Source: Symbiodinium kawagutii
Taxonomy: Eukaryota > Sar > Dinophyceae > Suessiales > Symbiodiniaceae
Direction of reading: 5' to 3'
Assembly (NCBI GenBank): GCA_009767595.1
Contig: VSDK01003948.1
Span: forward strand, 710,362 to 774,361
Length of the DNA: 64,000 nucleotides
Part shown: positions 38,906 to 43,433 of the stretch, in pieces
Numbering within the stretch: the stretch's first letter is position 1
How the letters are laid out: each line of letters begins with the position of its first letter
Program-made: the position numbers and the translations under genes
Notes under the pieces: model-generated
What the model saw: only the letters and a program-made list of their open reading frames with translations
The model's database searches: none
What the model was told of the DNA's origin: nothing

Positions 38906-41900
38906 CATATTTATTTATTTATACACATAAAAATATGTGCGTATATATACATACATATATAATATGTGTAATTATACATGTACACATTATATATATATAT
39001 ATATTCCATATAAGCAACAGGATATTAGACAGCTGGGCTGGGCGCTGGCTTCACATGAGCTCTCCATTTCTCCGAGGTGCCGTCTTCTGATTCGTGGAAC
39101 CGGAGACATAGCCCAGGTATTTCATCACCTAGGGCGCAGCCGACGAAGAAGGCCAGCCGTGATCCGGTCAAATGAGAACATTTGATGGTTCATTAATGGT
39201 TAATTAGTGGTTAAAACAATGGTTCATTAGTGATTATTAATAGTTGATTCATGGTTAACTAGTGGTTGAATAATGCTTGATGATTGGTGCTTAAATAATG
39301 ATCGATAATGTTGTTAAATAGCGGTTGATTAAACTTCATTGGTGGTTGAACAATGGTTGATAATGGTTTGCTATTGGTTAATAATGGTTGGACATGTCTG
39401 CTCCCAGTCATCGCTGATGCTTCCCAGAGAGCAACCGAAACGTCTGTTGATCCCATCATCAACCACTGGACGCTACCAGCCACACAGTCCCCCCATCGGC
39501 CAAGGGGCGATCTTGGCGGTTTCGGTCTTGCCAGCTCCACTTTCGCCAGAGATGATAAAGCCCTGGTTCTTCCGGTCTCGAACCTCAGCAGTGCCAAGGT
39601 GAGCCAAGCCACGCCAGGGCAATGGTTGTGACCGTTGCGGTTATGGGGTCACCGTCGTGATGCTGACCATACGCAGTGATGCAAGGATTTACAGCTCAAA
39701 CATCAGCTCCTCAAATCAAGATACATATCATGACAACTATCCTTCCTGGCTCCAAAACATTCCCCCTGACACTTCCTCCTTGCACACTTTGCCGCATCCA
39801 CAGAAACCCTGGAATCCACCCAACTTGCACAGGTAACCAATGCTCGATAGGCGGTATCGGCAATGGCATATGGGTGAGGGGGCAGAGCTCCGATGTGTTT
39901 GCCGCGGTATCTCTTCCTCTGCGATTCTGAATAGAGCCTCAGTTGCTGAAACCCTGCTGTGGATGGGGGATGCCACCTAAAATGCTTCGTGATCCAGCTC
40001 AATTCTGTGGTGCGAAGATCAAAAAATCCAGCAGAAGATCGAACCGGAAACCCTGATTCCTAGGGATATGACGGTGCCTTGAACGTGAACAGCACACTAA
40101 AAAAGGATCAACTCCAGTATATCATCACATTTCTCTGGAACTGGTAACCTAGAGATCCCATGGTGAATCACCCAACCCCCCGAGTGGTGAAACGCCAAGG
40201 ACTGCTGTGGTTGCTGCCAGAGCACCCGGCCACCTCCTTGTAGGGGTTGACCGCCAAAAGCACCTCGGAGCGGTTGCCTAGCGTGGAACCACCTTACAAA
40301 CGCCGCAACTTCGACGGCTGAGTGGATCCATAAATCATAAATGAAGTTATATAATTATATATATATATAGTTGTATTGTTAGGGGATTACAATGATTGAT
40401 AGTATACACTTAGGGGATTAGAATGATCTATAAATGACGGACTTTCACCAGTACATGGTTAGAGATTATAATGATTGATGATAGGGATTAATAGGGCATA
40501 TGGTTGAAAAACTACTATATACATGGTGGCTTCTCAAGTCTTAGGGGGGCCCCCCAAATGCATGGTTTCTTGCTATAAGTGATTACGATGGCATAATTTG
40601 GAGGTACCCCTATATAGTTAGTACATAGTCAATACATAGACAATGCATAGTCATCAAAGAATCATATGGCAGTCTCCATGGCCATGGTGGTACGGCCACT
40701 CCTAAGACATGAGCATTGTCGATGGTTGAGTGGATATGGGCCACAGGAAACAATGGTCACCTTGAGTAGGGAATCATCTTAACCTTTGATGGGTGAGCTT
40801 AAATCATTTGAGGCTGCGCGAAGCCACCGTTTTTGGGAAATCTGTTCATGTCCTGATCTAAAGCAGTTTCCACAGAGTCCGAGTCCTGTCAAAGGTATGA
40901 GATGTAACGTCGCCACCATGGAGTTGAATCACGAAATGATGAAGGTATTGATGATATGAGGATTTCTTGAAGTAGGGGACCCCAAGTTATGGATGGTTTG
41001 CTACTATAAATGCTTAATGAACTGGATGGTATTGGGGATCCTCTATTTTGAGAAAGACCCATATGCCTGACTCTCAAAGGAAATCCATCGCTGTTTACAC
41101 GAACCATATGCTGGACTCTTCGCAGAAATTCGTTGCTGTGGGTCATGACCCTGTATGCCTTGCCCTGCAGGTTGTTGCCAACCCTCCCCTTTCTCCCTTT
41201 GGGTCCCTGTACAGCGGTGAACCTGGGAACTACAAGTGACACTCAACCAGGAGACGCTGGCAGTGTAGGTGTAGATCTCATCTGCCTCGGCCGAGTGAGA
41301 TCTTCATGGAGGGCAATCCCAAACTTTTGAACTATATGGTTGTTTCTCAAAATCAGGGACCCCAAAAATGGTTGGTTTATTGCTATAAATGACTATTATT
41401 GGATGATTCAGGGATACCCCCATGTTGAGAAACCACCATATATTCAGCCTATTGTAGTATTTGATTGCCAATCATTATTAAGCTATTGGACTACTAATTT
41501 TATCAAAATAGGATTTTGTAGTCCAGTATTGTTCTAGTATTGCTCCAAACCACAAATCAAAGATCAAGCTTTGAGAATACTGTTTGATCAGAATTAAAGA
41601 TCGTGATCGATATAAAAGATCCATTTTTTATGATCATAAACCTACAACATGGATCATGAACCTACAACATGGATCATGATGCCACCATACACCCGAGTAT
41701 TTTTCCTCTGGCGCCTGCCTGGCCCCGTCCCAGCCTGTTGCTTCTCAACCAGTGCGATGGTGTGATGCTTGGCTTTCTCAAGTCACTTTGGGGCCCAGTT
41801 TTCGTCCCAGATCATCCAGCTTGACCATCCATAGAAATGGACCCACCATGACAACTTGGGGTTCCCCAAACTGACTTGAGAAACCACCTGAGGCTCAGGC

Positions 41901-41971
41901 CTCGTGTCGTGCCTTCAAATTCTCCAAGATGGTCGCATCGTTCAGGTGGACCAAGGAGGTGTTGTCATCAC
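1..41971 (-). CDS. Myosin heavy chain gene (multi-exon, partial at both ends)
   Basis: Actin-based motor ATPase. About 40 exons of 28-129 nt can be read on the minus strand; those from 41971 to 8775 keep frame through every junction. Diagnostic motifs appear in the correct order: LLAVNPYKE, LPPHPYAIADTAYR, GESGAGKTETAK (P-loop), NNNSSRFGKY (switch I), YLLESSRVV, VLAGLVHLGD, DIYGFE (switch II), NSFEQLCIN, EQELYKREGLPW, VVKHYAGLVEY, RCFKPN, the DGYPNRCLF segment, and RLFLKAGQLKALE (converter to lever arm). The chained motor is about 670 residues, near the usual size. A lever arm and coiled-coil tail follow. All nucleotide-site motifs are intact, so the motor is probably functional. The myosin class cannot be assigned. 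The start exon is upstream of 41971 and the 3' end lies left of the window. Exon positions are given in the sub-entries. Confidence 0.93.
1258..1380. mobile_element. MITE-like element, family A, copy 1
   Basis: About 123 bp with imperfect terminal inverted repeats GGCTGTGGGTCA ... TGACCCATAC and the family core GTACCCCTGGTTCCCCCATC. No coding capacity. Confidence 0.7.
2802..2950 (+). repeat. 40-bp minisatellite, about four units
   Basis: GCTTTTGCATGCATATG followed by (TA)n, repeated every 40 bp from 2803. The repeats on both strands create spurious Tyr/Ile-rich frames. Confidence 0.9.
3731..4231 (-). other. 166-codon open stretch in a myosin intron, unassigned
   Basis: A minus-strand frame with PAEPNLSKSDRHSIEIYFIT, unlike the flanking low-complexity sequence and not bounded as an exon. 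It may be a degenerate mobile element. Confidence 0.2.
6702..6803. mobile_element. MITE-like element, family B
   Basis: GGTGGTTTCTTAAAATGG ... TTTTGAGAAACACCC, about 100 bp, with interior GATATTGGATGTTTTGGGG. Same family as 27546, 40960, 41338, 41771 and 47738. Confidence 0.75.
8775..12387 (-). CDS. Myosin converter and lever-arm exons
   Basis: Six exons: 12387-12302 (LLPESFQRYGMRTFIEALML), 11751-11676 (EWALGMSRLFLKAGQLKALE, converter end), 11307-11241 (DPERLRQIVHDII), 10199-10146 (KKWVRANNAIQLVNYLP), 9589-9470 (CRFLSALRAERAARTLCTRA) and 8865-8775 (LRLRALAARRRVRGAAFAVR). The last four form a basic, helical lever arm. Only NNAIQL weakly resembles an IQ light-chain site; canonical IQxxxRGxxxR sites are absent. 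Donors at 12302 and 11241 read as GA. The 11241 and 10146 ends were chosen because they alone keep one open frame through all six exons; 11231 with a GT donor is an alternative for the third exon. Confidence 0.8.
10600..10880 (+). other. GC-richer open stretch in a myosin intron, unassigned
   Basis: A 97-codon plus-strand frame (AHQHWARCCYRRQKSATTT) within the intron between 11241 and 10199. It has no splice-bounded myosin reading and no recognised family; possibly a transposon relic. Confidence 0.2.
12750..15213 (-). CDS. Myosin motor exons: HYAG strand, loop 2, actin-binding and SH region
   Basis: Five exons: 15213-15149 (GFVVKHYAGLVEYNTKGWLD), 14388-14298 (FQFVATLGESDAGK, the variable loop 2 area), 13747-13660 (ADLENLLETLNTCHLHYI), 13461-13394 (CFKPNECQKPAIFQENLVMD) and 12840-12750 (RTRCGTIELVKIMHDGYPNR). 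The join at 13660/13461 recreates a split Arg, giving HYIRCFKPN as in the conserved VRCIKPN segment. GESDAGK in loop 2 resembles a P-loop by chance; the true P-loop is at 39.5 kb. The 14388 acceptor is AG|C, an exception to the AG|G rule, so this boundary is less sure. The N-run lies in the intron next to the 13747 exon. Confidence 0.88.
13870..13879. other. Assembly gap (10 N)
   Basis: Ten N bases inside the myosin intron between exons 14298 and 13747. The true gap length is unknown. Confidence 0.99.
15880..17547 (-). CDS. BTB-BACK protein with C-terminal beta-propeller, intronless
   Basis: A 555-codon open frame without introns. I start it at the ATG at 17547 (GCCATGGCG context); the frame is open four codons further upstream without another ATG. 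Residues about 17-120 form a BTB/POZ domain (HLCDVVIKSRDGAEHRAHTTV, then a YIYGG-like helix), the usual homodimer and Cullin-3 adaptor fold. Residues about 121-235 look like a BACK domain. A basic patch KPKRR near residue 282 could be a nuclear signal. The last 260 residues consist of repeated strands of the type GKIYASDR and GVIYLVDR, like an NHL or SMP30 propeller, not classical Kelch. It may be a substrate adaptor of a Cullin-RING ubiquitin ligase (family inference). It lies on the same strand inside the myosin intron 18338-15214. Confidence 0.88.
   Translation of the reverse strand: MAKVKLEHSDLAQHDRSIMVQMREFRMEGHLCDVVIKSRDGAEHRAHTTVLSAASSVLKTLIGGPFREAAQVQQGQPIEICASDASVVALLDYIYGGQPEVPVEESIELLGLADAYNLPHLGKAIEAGLCASLNNAPVPTALKVLQQSQGLHRLKAACTEQLALNFEACAQHPDFLQLSPSQLGQIVQRDDLNVPREDSVLQGIFRWLNQSKDRDPFLGLLLTHVDFPSISVGNLVRIDQFAASIGPKGGELQLEVDKALQAHKKRSSSEIADQIKPKRRCLRHWSPDLGASSAGPREVLSRPCWSLCWHEGSIYATTWDSDSSSILCWKPGEADPPRVVAGPGARVDGINDLGKRCTLYVTLAGGIFGHDMDNGRLLSFSNGTGQLVRADLEGTPRVCPDGVIYLVDRTSGSCQKLVGTTLEPVTGALPFRVQTEFVTREEVRYLADDRGRIWRISPGMAEPAVVGEVTGGEIKRLFMTDTGKIYASDRNQEKVWAFHPGDTTCVEVLQCPEGFKPLAIVAHDRSLYLSMYKAENGSQVGGVYEYLLPPELRFE
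17932..18037 (-). other. GC-rich exon-like island upstream of the BTB gene
   Basis: An AG|G acceptor opens DSLRKEVLRPLKMSNKRGSK in the intron between myosin exons 18339 and 15213, about 400 bp upstream of the BTB start on the same strand. It is not needed by the myosin frame. It could be a 5' exon of the BTB gene, an alternative myosin exon, or noise. Confidence 0.25.
18339..21489 (-). CDS. Myosin motor exons: switch II, relay and lower 50K region
   Basis: Five exons: 21489-21432 (EIGILDIYGFERLQ, switch II), 20064-20001 (NSFEQLCINLANERLQQYF, relay), 19374-19293 (EQELYKREGLPW), 19112-19002 (VVTAIVQSFKTLDEYSQQ) and 18395-18339 (FVAPKILRCQ). The 21432/20064 join gives GFERLQRNSFEQ, with the usual four-residue spacer. 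The 20001/19374 join needs a GA donor (GTGGA|GATCC) and then gives exactly the usual seven residues between the aromatic pair and EQE. The end of the 19112 exon at 19002 is the least certain boundary. It was chosen because AAG|GC and the acceptor keep frame into the exon that ends just before HYAG. Confidence 0.9.
20921..21318. mobile_element. Inverted-repeat element (398 bp) with telomere-like interior
   Basis: The ends ACTAGTACGCGCAAACACCC and the inverted complement GGTGTTTGCCCGAACTAGT face each other. The left end also contains its own hairpin (20926-20971: TACGCGCAAAC / GTTTGCGCGTA). Between about 20985 and 21150 are many degenerate TTTAGGG/TTTTAGGG units. It lies in the intron between myosin exons 21432 and 20064. 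Confidence 0.7.
20985..21150 (+). repeat. Degenerate TTTAGGG telomere-like repeats
   Basis: Recurrent GGTTTTAGGGTTTTAGGG and TTTATGG variants. TTTAGGG is the telomere unit in dinoflagellates and plants; this is an interstitial, degenerate tract. Confidence 0.75.
22446..26806 (-). CDS. Myosin motor exons: upper 50K to the helix before switch II
   Basis: Five exons: 26806-26720 (RFEALCTALSIVGVSDEE), 26097-26043 (VLAGLVHLGDLSNAEKDE), 23519-23473 (DEAATVQLNEETLEK), 22842-22742 (AAEMLGMEASELGAALRRRK) and 22554-22446 (ALYKRLFERLVQRINSS). Joined, they give the familiar order: helix, LHLGN-like turn, LEKAAELLG-like helix, then the RDALAK/LF-WLV-RIN helix. The RDALAK segment is divergent here (RHALHSLIKALY). 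The first four introns start with GC, the last with GT. Lengths and phases agree at every junction (87, 55, 47, 101 and 109 nt). Confidence 0.92.
23866..24240 (+). repeat. 94-bp satellite, about four units
   Basis: GCGCGAAGCACATTTGGAAG recurs at 23885, 23979, 24073 and 24167, exactly 94 bp apart. Each unit holds two diverged halves of about 47 bp (AAGCACATTTGGAAGTC and GGAGCACTTTTGGAAGTTGC). Worn copies continue to about 24720. Confidence 0.85.
24745..25370 (+). repeat. GATA/GACA microsatellite tract
   Basis: Over 600 bp of GATA, GACA and GATG units, imperfect, in the intron between myosin exons 26043 and 23519. Confidence 0.9.
27546..27632. mobile_element. MITE-like element, family B, degenerate
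   Basis: GGTGTTTCTCAAAATAGGGG at the left end, ATCATCCAATATCAATCATC inside; the right terminus is worn. Confidence 0.6.
28595..28610 (+). repeat. LINE target-site duplication, left copy
   Basis: TATTATCCACCATTCT, identical to the copy at 36588-36603. The flanking bases are the two halves of the split inverted-repeat element. Confidence 0.93.
28611..31520 (+). CDS. LINE ORF1: Ulp1-like protease signature, zinc motif, coiled coil
   Basis: Open frame of about 970 codons from the 5' target duplication to a TGA at 31518; the first in-frame Met is at 28866. Numbering residues from a TTG at 28587, it shows His187-Trp188, Asp206, Gln242 and Cys248-Gly249, in the segments DQHWTLAQ, TVFDGL and FPQTRPDTCGTIAL. 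This order and the six-residue Gln-Cys spacing match C48 (Ulp1/SENP) cysteine proteases. Cys562, Cys567, Cys571 and His575 form a CX4CX3CX3H putative zinc site. Residues about 835-960 are Gln/Glu-rich with coiled-coil character, as expected for ORF1 oligomerisation. Likely roles are RNA binding, particle assembly and possibly proteolytic processing. The protease assignment is inferred from motif geometry only. Confidence 0.75.
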   Translation, partial: QALQVVFYEPEGLISGVASSRVRGIAARELFFEAYQAPITAGRGHGRLCDVLATLDSVLGIPAPIAATLHALRVGWEQDFHGCEDMCITPTLPFDSFGPQQLPLPPCAESATVHRHGLKAGFLLDFVGALDLGSVACEERHVAFVFHQGKLWGQSGQVDFATFGPSEDIVWLFTLVDQHWTLAQCFMVGDMLVMTVFDGLRLTPLSVFATVAARLKRAWKANHVHLSSTCTFPQTRPDTCGTIALAHFAHSVGVITYEQAMNLELLHDGFAFLSNMPCFDGPTGFGADDEVIIRSLEQLLPSKGVPPDEVKARAVAAIKVFGHQALDQALKSKNAWGALKSLGNSKPRPFTWVHYHELQNHIQERAQSKFGAHDMKKKGRKPAKQHAVSLKHIDPTSLLLPPGLFHTNDGATLPQLNLEDVAKDARGVAFASAADVQHFIADGKLISPEGLAVLVVGPMPEGAPLGLPMHSVRVPAIYRGTNEPVILDCTSVQLGDQMVYRKTNQSAPELQVCPTKVLRLHVFKDIWEQDHAWSDFVAHPVRQLVSVFPLLRLCQDQDCDQKCGKFHPSTEEEGVESGLLDIWAFRWHKHDGSKASPDASDVPSVFIRIPESSFESVHRASGQSGFFFEPRKDDTPGPDEEYAVIWLPQLGLTEALHRVRTVDHCVAVCRLGKKYGVRCVARHQETVHNELCPNKPFVACAINAVYRLEPLPAGTQRASLVAMLKSCGWQARPLQPCKGSQGQAWTVGAGSEPPQPFVEAQHGWVGISKVKDASPVAPVRGFIASSKTKQHIKGAAASSSSGSADPWQQGADPWAGYFGSSGKAPMQQHVQTRMEDVEAKLHDQLEQTITAKVQKLQDDTAHETRLAAVENQIQSLVENQGKLEHWMVDGSSKIHEVQRECSQLSQVVQQQGQTLQTVSQDVRNCSNAIGQVSQEVSGFKEGLMNHLDSYFAKQQAEWDTILSKRAKHS
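31554..35060 (+). CDS. LINE ORF2: APE-type endonuclease and reverse transcriptase
   Basis: 1168 codons from ATG 31554. It is in the same frame as ORF1, separated by one stop and an open 33-nt spacer. The N-terminal 300 residues have the order of apurinic-like endonucleases: GTYNPSG, AETQAS (Glu86), GDMNAQ (Asp217, Asn219), SPDQVWL and FPDHHALL (Asp285, His286); this domain nicks the target DNA. The RT domain shows GFRPITVTSIYYRLFAG (about 745-761), VADLVKAYNTL (Asp815, motif A), GFPEGCPLA (motif B) and YVDN at 906-909 in place of the usual YxDD (motif C). Asn909 in place of the second catalytic Asp could weaken or abolish activity. The frame ends at 35060 before the usual zinc knuckle and RNase H, which lie in the +1 frame. 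Confidence 0.9.
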   Translation: MPGCGLSFPFWTSRLWTFLVLLFTFSFRVGEATVPGPVDGFDSSDHVAWDLPGVPDFILGTYNPSGLSNKFRLVDQLPLGWWHVAETQASKSQQCVFQGHLRSQSRHVGHCLHSTLGAPASLRPGSSHAGTWTGVLSYGPCLLKAVPLPWPSGVFESGRVLMTAANIFGLEIVAATVYLPPRGPTYPNAVELSEALLAPISSELVLGREGCRAILGDMNAQVGALQHMRLWQANGWVELQDLMQQLHGLSRRPTCKGATSPDQVWLSPELAALVINSALIDLFPDHHALLAGIKLPQVRLRELQWPLPGHVPWDDVDVGRWNDSPDLGPLFGANPSHAVGGGLSAVHDGESPPSNQGSTLAFTRWSKAFEHEVSRCLGSQAGHSDRSFHGRGRMLRPKMRAIQAPLIKPPRPGELAPASGFLNRSIAAWFKQMRRVQSYLHASRSERVNETYHARAALWNSIRHANGFRGGFCSWWLSRPYQLQGSPVAVPVLPPTADVAALIYEDFLVNYRRYEHWQLRRRTESCQAKLLAETRSLFLHTRKPAKPPLEYLVGSQSQAIDVVDTGLNLVRVPQPFVFSPSSTWLLQGQPAGVQERDDCYQVDSDLVLAPGQTLTCQTWVTKVEDIHARLLDLWTSRWNKHEHVPEEAWARAKEVASHTMPRCAIALPDISVQEFRRAVSAFKQHAATGPCGWSRADVAHLTDQQVEQVLSGYHTYERTGMWPQQWCVGLIHSLQKRDTAHDVQGFRPITVTSIYYRLFAGIRAGQILSQFARHADSLQCGFLKGHQASDVWYFVGVALELATHQAVPLFGIVADLVKAYNTLPRTPVFWCLELLGVPRWFLQAWQHHLAFFERIFVVRRCASSPVKSVTGFPEGCPLACVAMTALDFFWHWYVRLEVPRVLPLSYVDNLELVCDRLDDLLAASRAQHAFCSLLDLELNLPRLYAWSSTPGGRRDLKLRGFQVSLGERDLGGQVIYCKQLRNRVLTDRIANVQPYFQKLRVANIPQAVKILNIIQVLWPRAFHGVEAVTLGQSHLTKLRSGVMRALKWDRAGASPVVRLSLLHTNLDPSWQQLWRVTLEFRRHCARNRTLRDWWQDYHEGLTAKVTHGPFGKFQALFNEFGLHVDAQGNIWITAQACVNIFAATESLLRRVLLHLFHKAAAREAATRV
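34873..36444 (+). CDS. LINE ORF2 continuation or ORF3: zinc knuckle and RNase H (+1 frame)
   Basis: 523 codons from an ATG inside ORF2, overlapping it by 188 nt in the +1 frame. The real entry point is probably near the end of ORF2, because the first 60 residues look like off-frame translation. Residues 70-86 are CVWC...HRYTVC (CX2C-X7-H-X4-C), the zinc knuckle that usually follows a LINE RT. Residues 148-290 form an R1-type RNase H with FTDGS (Asp153), RAET (Glu195), WIDN (Asp218) and NSLAD (Asp289), all acidic residues present. The last 230 residues are unassigned. Expression would need a programmed frameshift, reinitiation, or a recent indel in this copy. Confidence 0.85.
   Translation: MDLLASFRHFSTSLAFMWTLRATSGSPLRHVSTSLRLRNRCFAGCFFIFFTRRLLVKLPPVFDARKDGLCVWCRCPDTKEHRYTVCSHYDTVRGAHQELFSCWDELPRSFQLAGLVPQNPWTLLVWEALISLPDQLQNYAFSPSGHVWHVFTDGSCDSPADEEEALASWAVVVADKGPLSSGPLKGIQQNVLRAETTAVLNALLWIGPRTGEFHLWIDNQLVVDHLRQLLQQTEHPDEWEHSDLWHRVDRQLRVLFVTVHVHKVASHVDEAESLDPCEDFAIRWNSLADLQSRLAQGSRPSYFVNLWSRYSGFRRLWRRRVALLSSFHVAIAARDCHSDNVVQDEDVLEEQVSPLSHCIDAMPNTASFHAQFLQYQDDENLFAIVQDHLFVKVCGFLSRWIVSQDQLATVMRPVSFVEFYVVVRRFLGDHLTGLGGGSRFCHPTFSADFRIFRQMLTKFFQAIGVRGMHPSGHLSVVGVHVVQTSVTMGIGFDDSEYVLCSLRDFVGCRPIVNSQGFARPYRV
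36544..36561 (+). other. Predicted GAAA-loop hairpin near LINE 3' end
   Basis: GGCCTGCGAAAGCCGGCC folds as GGCC/GGCC plus GC/GC pairs around a GAAA tetraloop with one internal mismatch. It lies 26 nt before the 3' end of the element, which lacks poly-A. A 3' stem-loop is the recognition site of the RT in stringent-type LINEs, so this is a candidate recognition structure. Confidence 0.45.
36588..36603 (+). repeat. LINE target-site duplication, right copy
   Basis: Exact 16-bp direct repeat of 28595-28610, directly after the LINE 3' end. Confidence 0.93.
36806..36900 (+). repeat. TGGTTAATAG short tandem repeat
   Basis: TGGTTAATAG repeated about four times, then degenerate units, just past the LINE insertion. 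Confidence 0.8.
37377..38504 (-). CDS. Myosin motor exons: switch I and upper 50K region
   Basis: Four exons: 38504-38434 (PILESFGNAVTM), 38164-38089 (NNNSSRFGKYNRVFFDE, switch I, which contacts the nucleotide and Mg), 37747-37670 (TTYLLESSRVV...ERTYHCFYD) and 37466-37377 (EMLRGLPEDKLAKLHL). The first junction uses a GA donor, ATGAG|GAGACT. The split AG + G restores the Arg before NNNSSRFGK that nearly all myosins have, which argues that the GA donor is real. The next three donors read as GC. After 37377 comes an intron of about 10.6 kb that contains the LINE; coding resumes at 26806. Confidence 0.92.
37935..38030. repeat. TA-rich microsatellite
   Basis: Runs of (TA)n and TATACG next to the switch I exon (38089). 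Confidence 0.85.
38725..39005. repeat. TATACA/TA microsatellite
   Basis: About 280 bp of (TA)n, TACATA and TGTGTG units between myosin exons 39063 and 38504. Confidence 0.85.
39063..41971 (-). CDS. Myosin motor exons: N-terminal 25K region and P-loop
   Basis: Six exons: 41971-41901 (LNDATILENLKARHE), 41285-41258 (DEIYTYTAS, only 28 nt), 40277-40234 (EVLLAVNPYKE), 39918-39838 (ALPPHPYAIADTAYRAL), 39583-39509 (NQGFIISGESGAGKTETAKI, the P-loop that binds ATP phosphates) and 39128-39063 (VMKYLGYVSGSTNQK). All junctions keep frame; for example AYRAL joins VRDRKNQG as in other myosins. Donors are GC, GC, GT, GT, GC and GA. The last exon could instead end at 39081 with a GC donor. The segment between NPYKE and LPPH is a little shorter than usual, so a small exon may be missing there. 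The exon before 41971 (SH3-like subdomain and start codon) was not found; a candidate lies near 43.0 kb. Confidence 0.9.
40525..40617. mobile_element. MITE-like element, family B, degenerate
   Basis: GGTGGCTTCTCAAGTC, GGGGGGCCCCCCAAATG and TTGCTATAAGTGATTACGAT are present; the right terminus ends near GGAGGTACCCCTA. Confidence 0.55.
40960..41060. mobile_element. MITE-like element, family B
   Basis: GGATTTCTTGAAGTAGGGGA ... CTATTTTGAGAAAGACCC with the family core TATGGATGGTTTGCTACTAT. Confidence 0.7.
41338..41438. mobile_element. MITE-like element, family B
   Basis: GGTTGTTTCTCAAAATCAGG ... CATGTTGAGAAACCACC, core GGTTGGTTTATTGCTATAAA. It lies directly upstream (minus-strand sense) of the 28-nt myosin exon. 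Confidence 0.75.
41771..41888. mobile_element. MITE-like element, family B, longer variant
   Basis: GGCTTTCTCAAGTCACTTTG ... CTGACTTGAGAAACCACC, inverted termini around a divergent interior. It ends 12 bp from the myosin exon at 41901. Confidence 0.65.
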
Positions 41972-42463
41972 CTCGTGGAGAGTGACCGAAGCTTTACATA
42001 GCTCAAGGGGCGACATGCATGCAGTCATATGACCAATCTATGACACGGAAGTTGGTGACCACCAGAACTGACCTGCTGTTGAGACAACCTGTGGTCTCCT
42101 TCGGAAAACAAAAAAGCATGTTGGTGCTCCGAACCAAGTATTGACAGTATCAGTTGAGGGGTATATGGCAATTATGAGCATCAGCATGCGCCCCTGTAAA
42201 AATGCACTAGTACAAGGGAAGTCCACGCCAACAAGTAGAATCTGTGACTGCAGGATACTGTTCTTGAAGATGCCGCATCCTCAATATGTTGCAGAAGGAC
42301 CTAATGATTCGGAGTTGGCTTTCTGTTGGTAAGTAGAGCTACCCATGGGATCATCAATGTACTTTTCTACCCTGAAATTGATTTCTGGAGATGGTAGCCC
42401 TTGCCATTCCAGTCGGCTGATGAGGCTTGCAAGTTAAGTCAGCTCAGAATTTACTCAGATCAT

Positions 42464-42860
42464 GAACCTTGATTGACCGCCATGAACATATACACCTACC
42501 ACTATGAACCACCACAAACCACTGTAAACCACCATGGACAACACTATGTTTACCACTATGAACTTTCAACTAACCATCAATATTCGGGGTATGTAACCAT
42601 CTATAAACCACTACTAACCATCTACAACCATCAACTCACCATCCAAACCAACCACTATTGACCACTGTACACCATGAACCAAGCATCATTCACAATGTCA
42701 TCAACCATCATCAACCATCATCAACCATGATCAACCATCATTCATCAGGAAAAAAAAACATCAGTATCTACCACCATGACCTAGAAATTCATCATGCACA
42801 CCATGATCAACCACTATAAATCTCATGGTTTTTATGTTTCCAATCCATGATCAACCACTG
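42464..42860 (+). repeat. AACCAC/AACCATC quasi-repeat tract
   Basis: About 400 bp of ACCACTATGAACC, AACCATCATC and similar units; no gene. Confidence 0.75.
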
Positions 42861-42899
42861 CAAACCACTATAAATCTCATGTTTTGTCATGTTTGTTGG

Positions 42900-43110
42900 T
42901 CATCCATCAGCTCAGCCTCCACCAAAACGCACCACTTCGCCCAGGCGCTGGTGGCGCCGTCGTCGCGCGCGAAGCGCCGCCGCAGGTCGGCCACGGGGAA
43001 TCGAAGCAGCTGCTCTTGACCAAGCACTTGGACCACCTGGGAGCCATGGCTTGGGAGGCCATGGTGAAGCACCTGGTGGTGAACTCCTGGGGGAGGTTGG
43101 TGCTTGAGGT
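42900..43110. CDS. GC-rich exon-like island, strand uncertain
   Basis: On the minus strand an AG|GTGGTC acceptor opens a frame with FPVADLRRRFARDDGATSAW and AKWCVLVEAELM, which could be an N-terminal exon of the myosin gene just upstream of 41971. On the plus strand another frame reads GESKQLLLTKHLDHLGAM. The minus reading is preferred for its position and AG|G acceptor, but its phase does not join 41971 directly, so another exon would be needed. Confidence 0.35.
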
Positions 43111-43199
43111 TGCCATAGGGGTTATAGCCTGTGTCTATGTTGGTGTGACTTCTTGGTTAAGGTGCGCCCATCTATGAAGGATTGACCGTGCCATGACTT

Positions 43200-43425
43200 T
43201 TCACTGTGGCTGAACCAGCGCCACCCTCACCACCAGTCTTACTACTCAAACCATCCAAAAACCTGGTGGTTCAATCCACATCAACCCAGGCACCCCTGCC
43301 ACCCAACGCCCACATCCCCAGGTCCCCCCGCCGCTTCATCGCTGTTCAGGTCCTGAATGCTTCCGGCCAGAAATGGCACTTCCTGAAGCAGCAAAGCCAC
43401 AGGTTTCGTTGCTGGAAAAAGGAGG
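43200..43425. other. GC-rich exon-like island, unassigned
   Basis: Frames are open on both strands: minus LLLQEVPFLAGSIQDLNSDE, plus RRFIAVQVLNASGQKWHF. It could be a 5' exon of the myosin or of an upstream gene. No family is recognised. Confidence 0.25.
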
Positions 43426-43433
43426 AGTAGGAA

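Noticed and set aside
42960-43060. Plus-strand GESKQLLLTK as an ATP-binding motif.
   Set aside because: It lacks the GxGK spacing and splice boundaries; the opposite strand gives a more exon-like reading.
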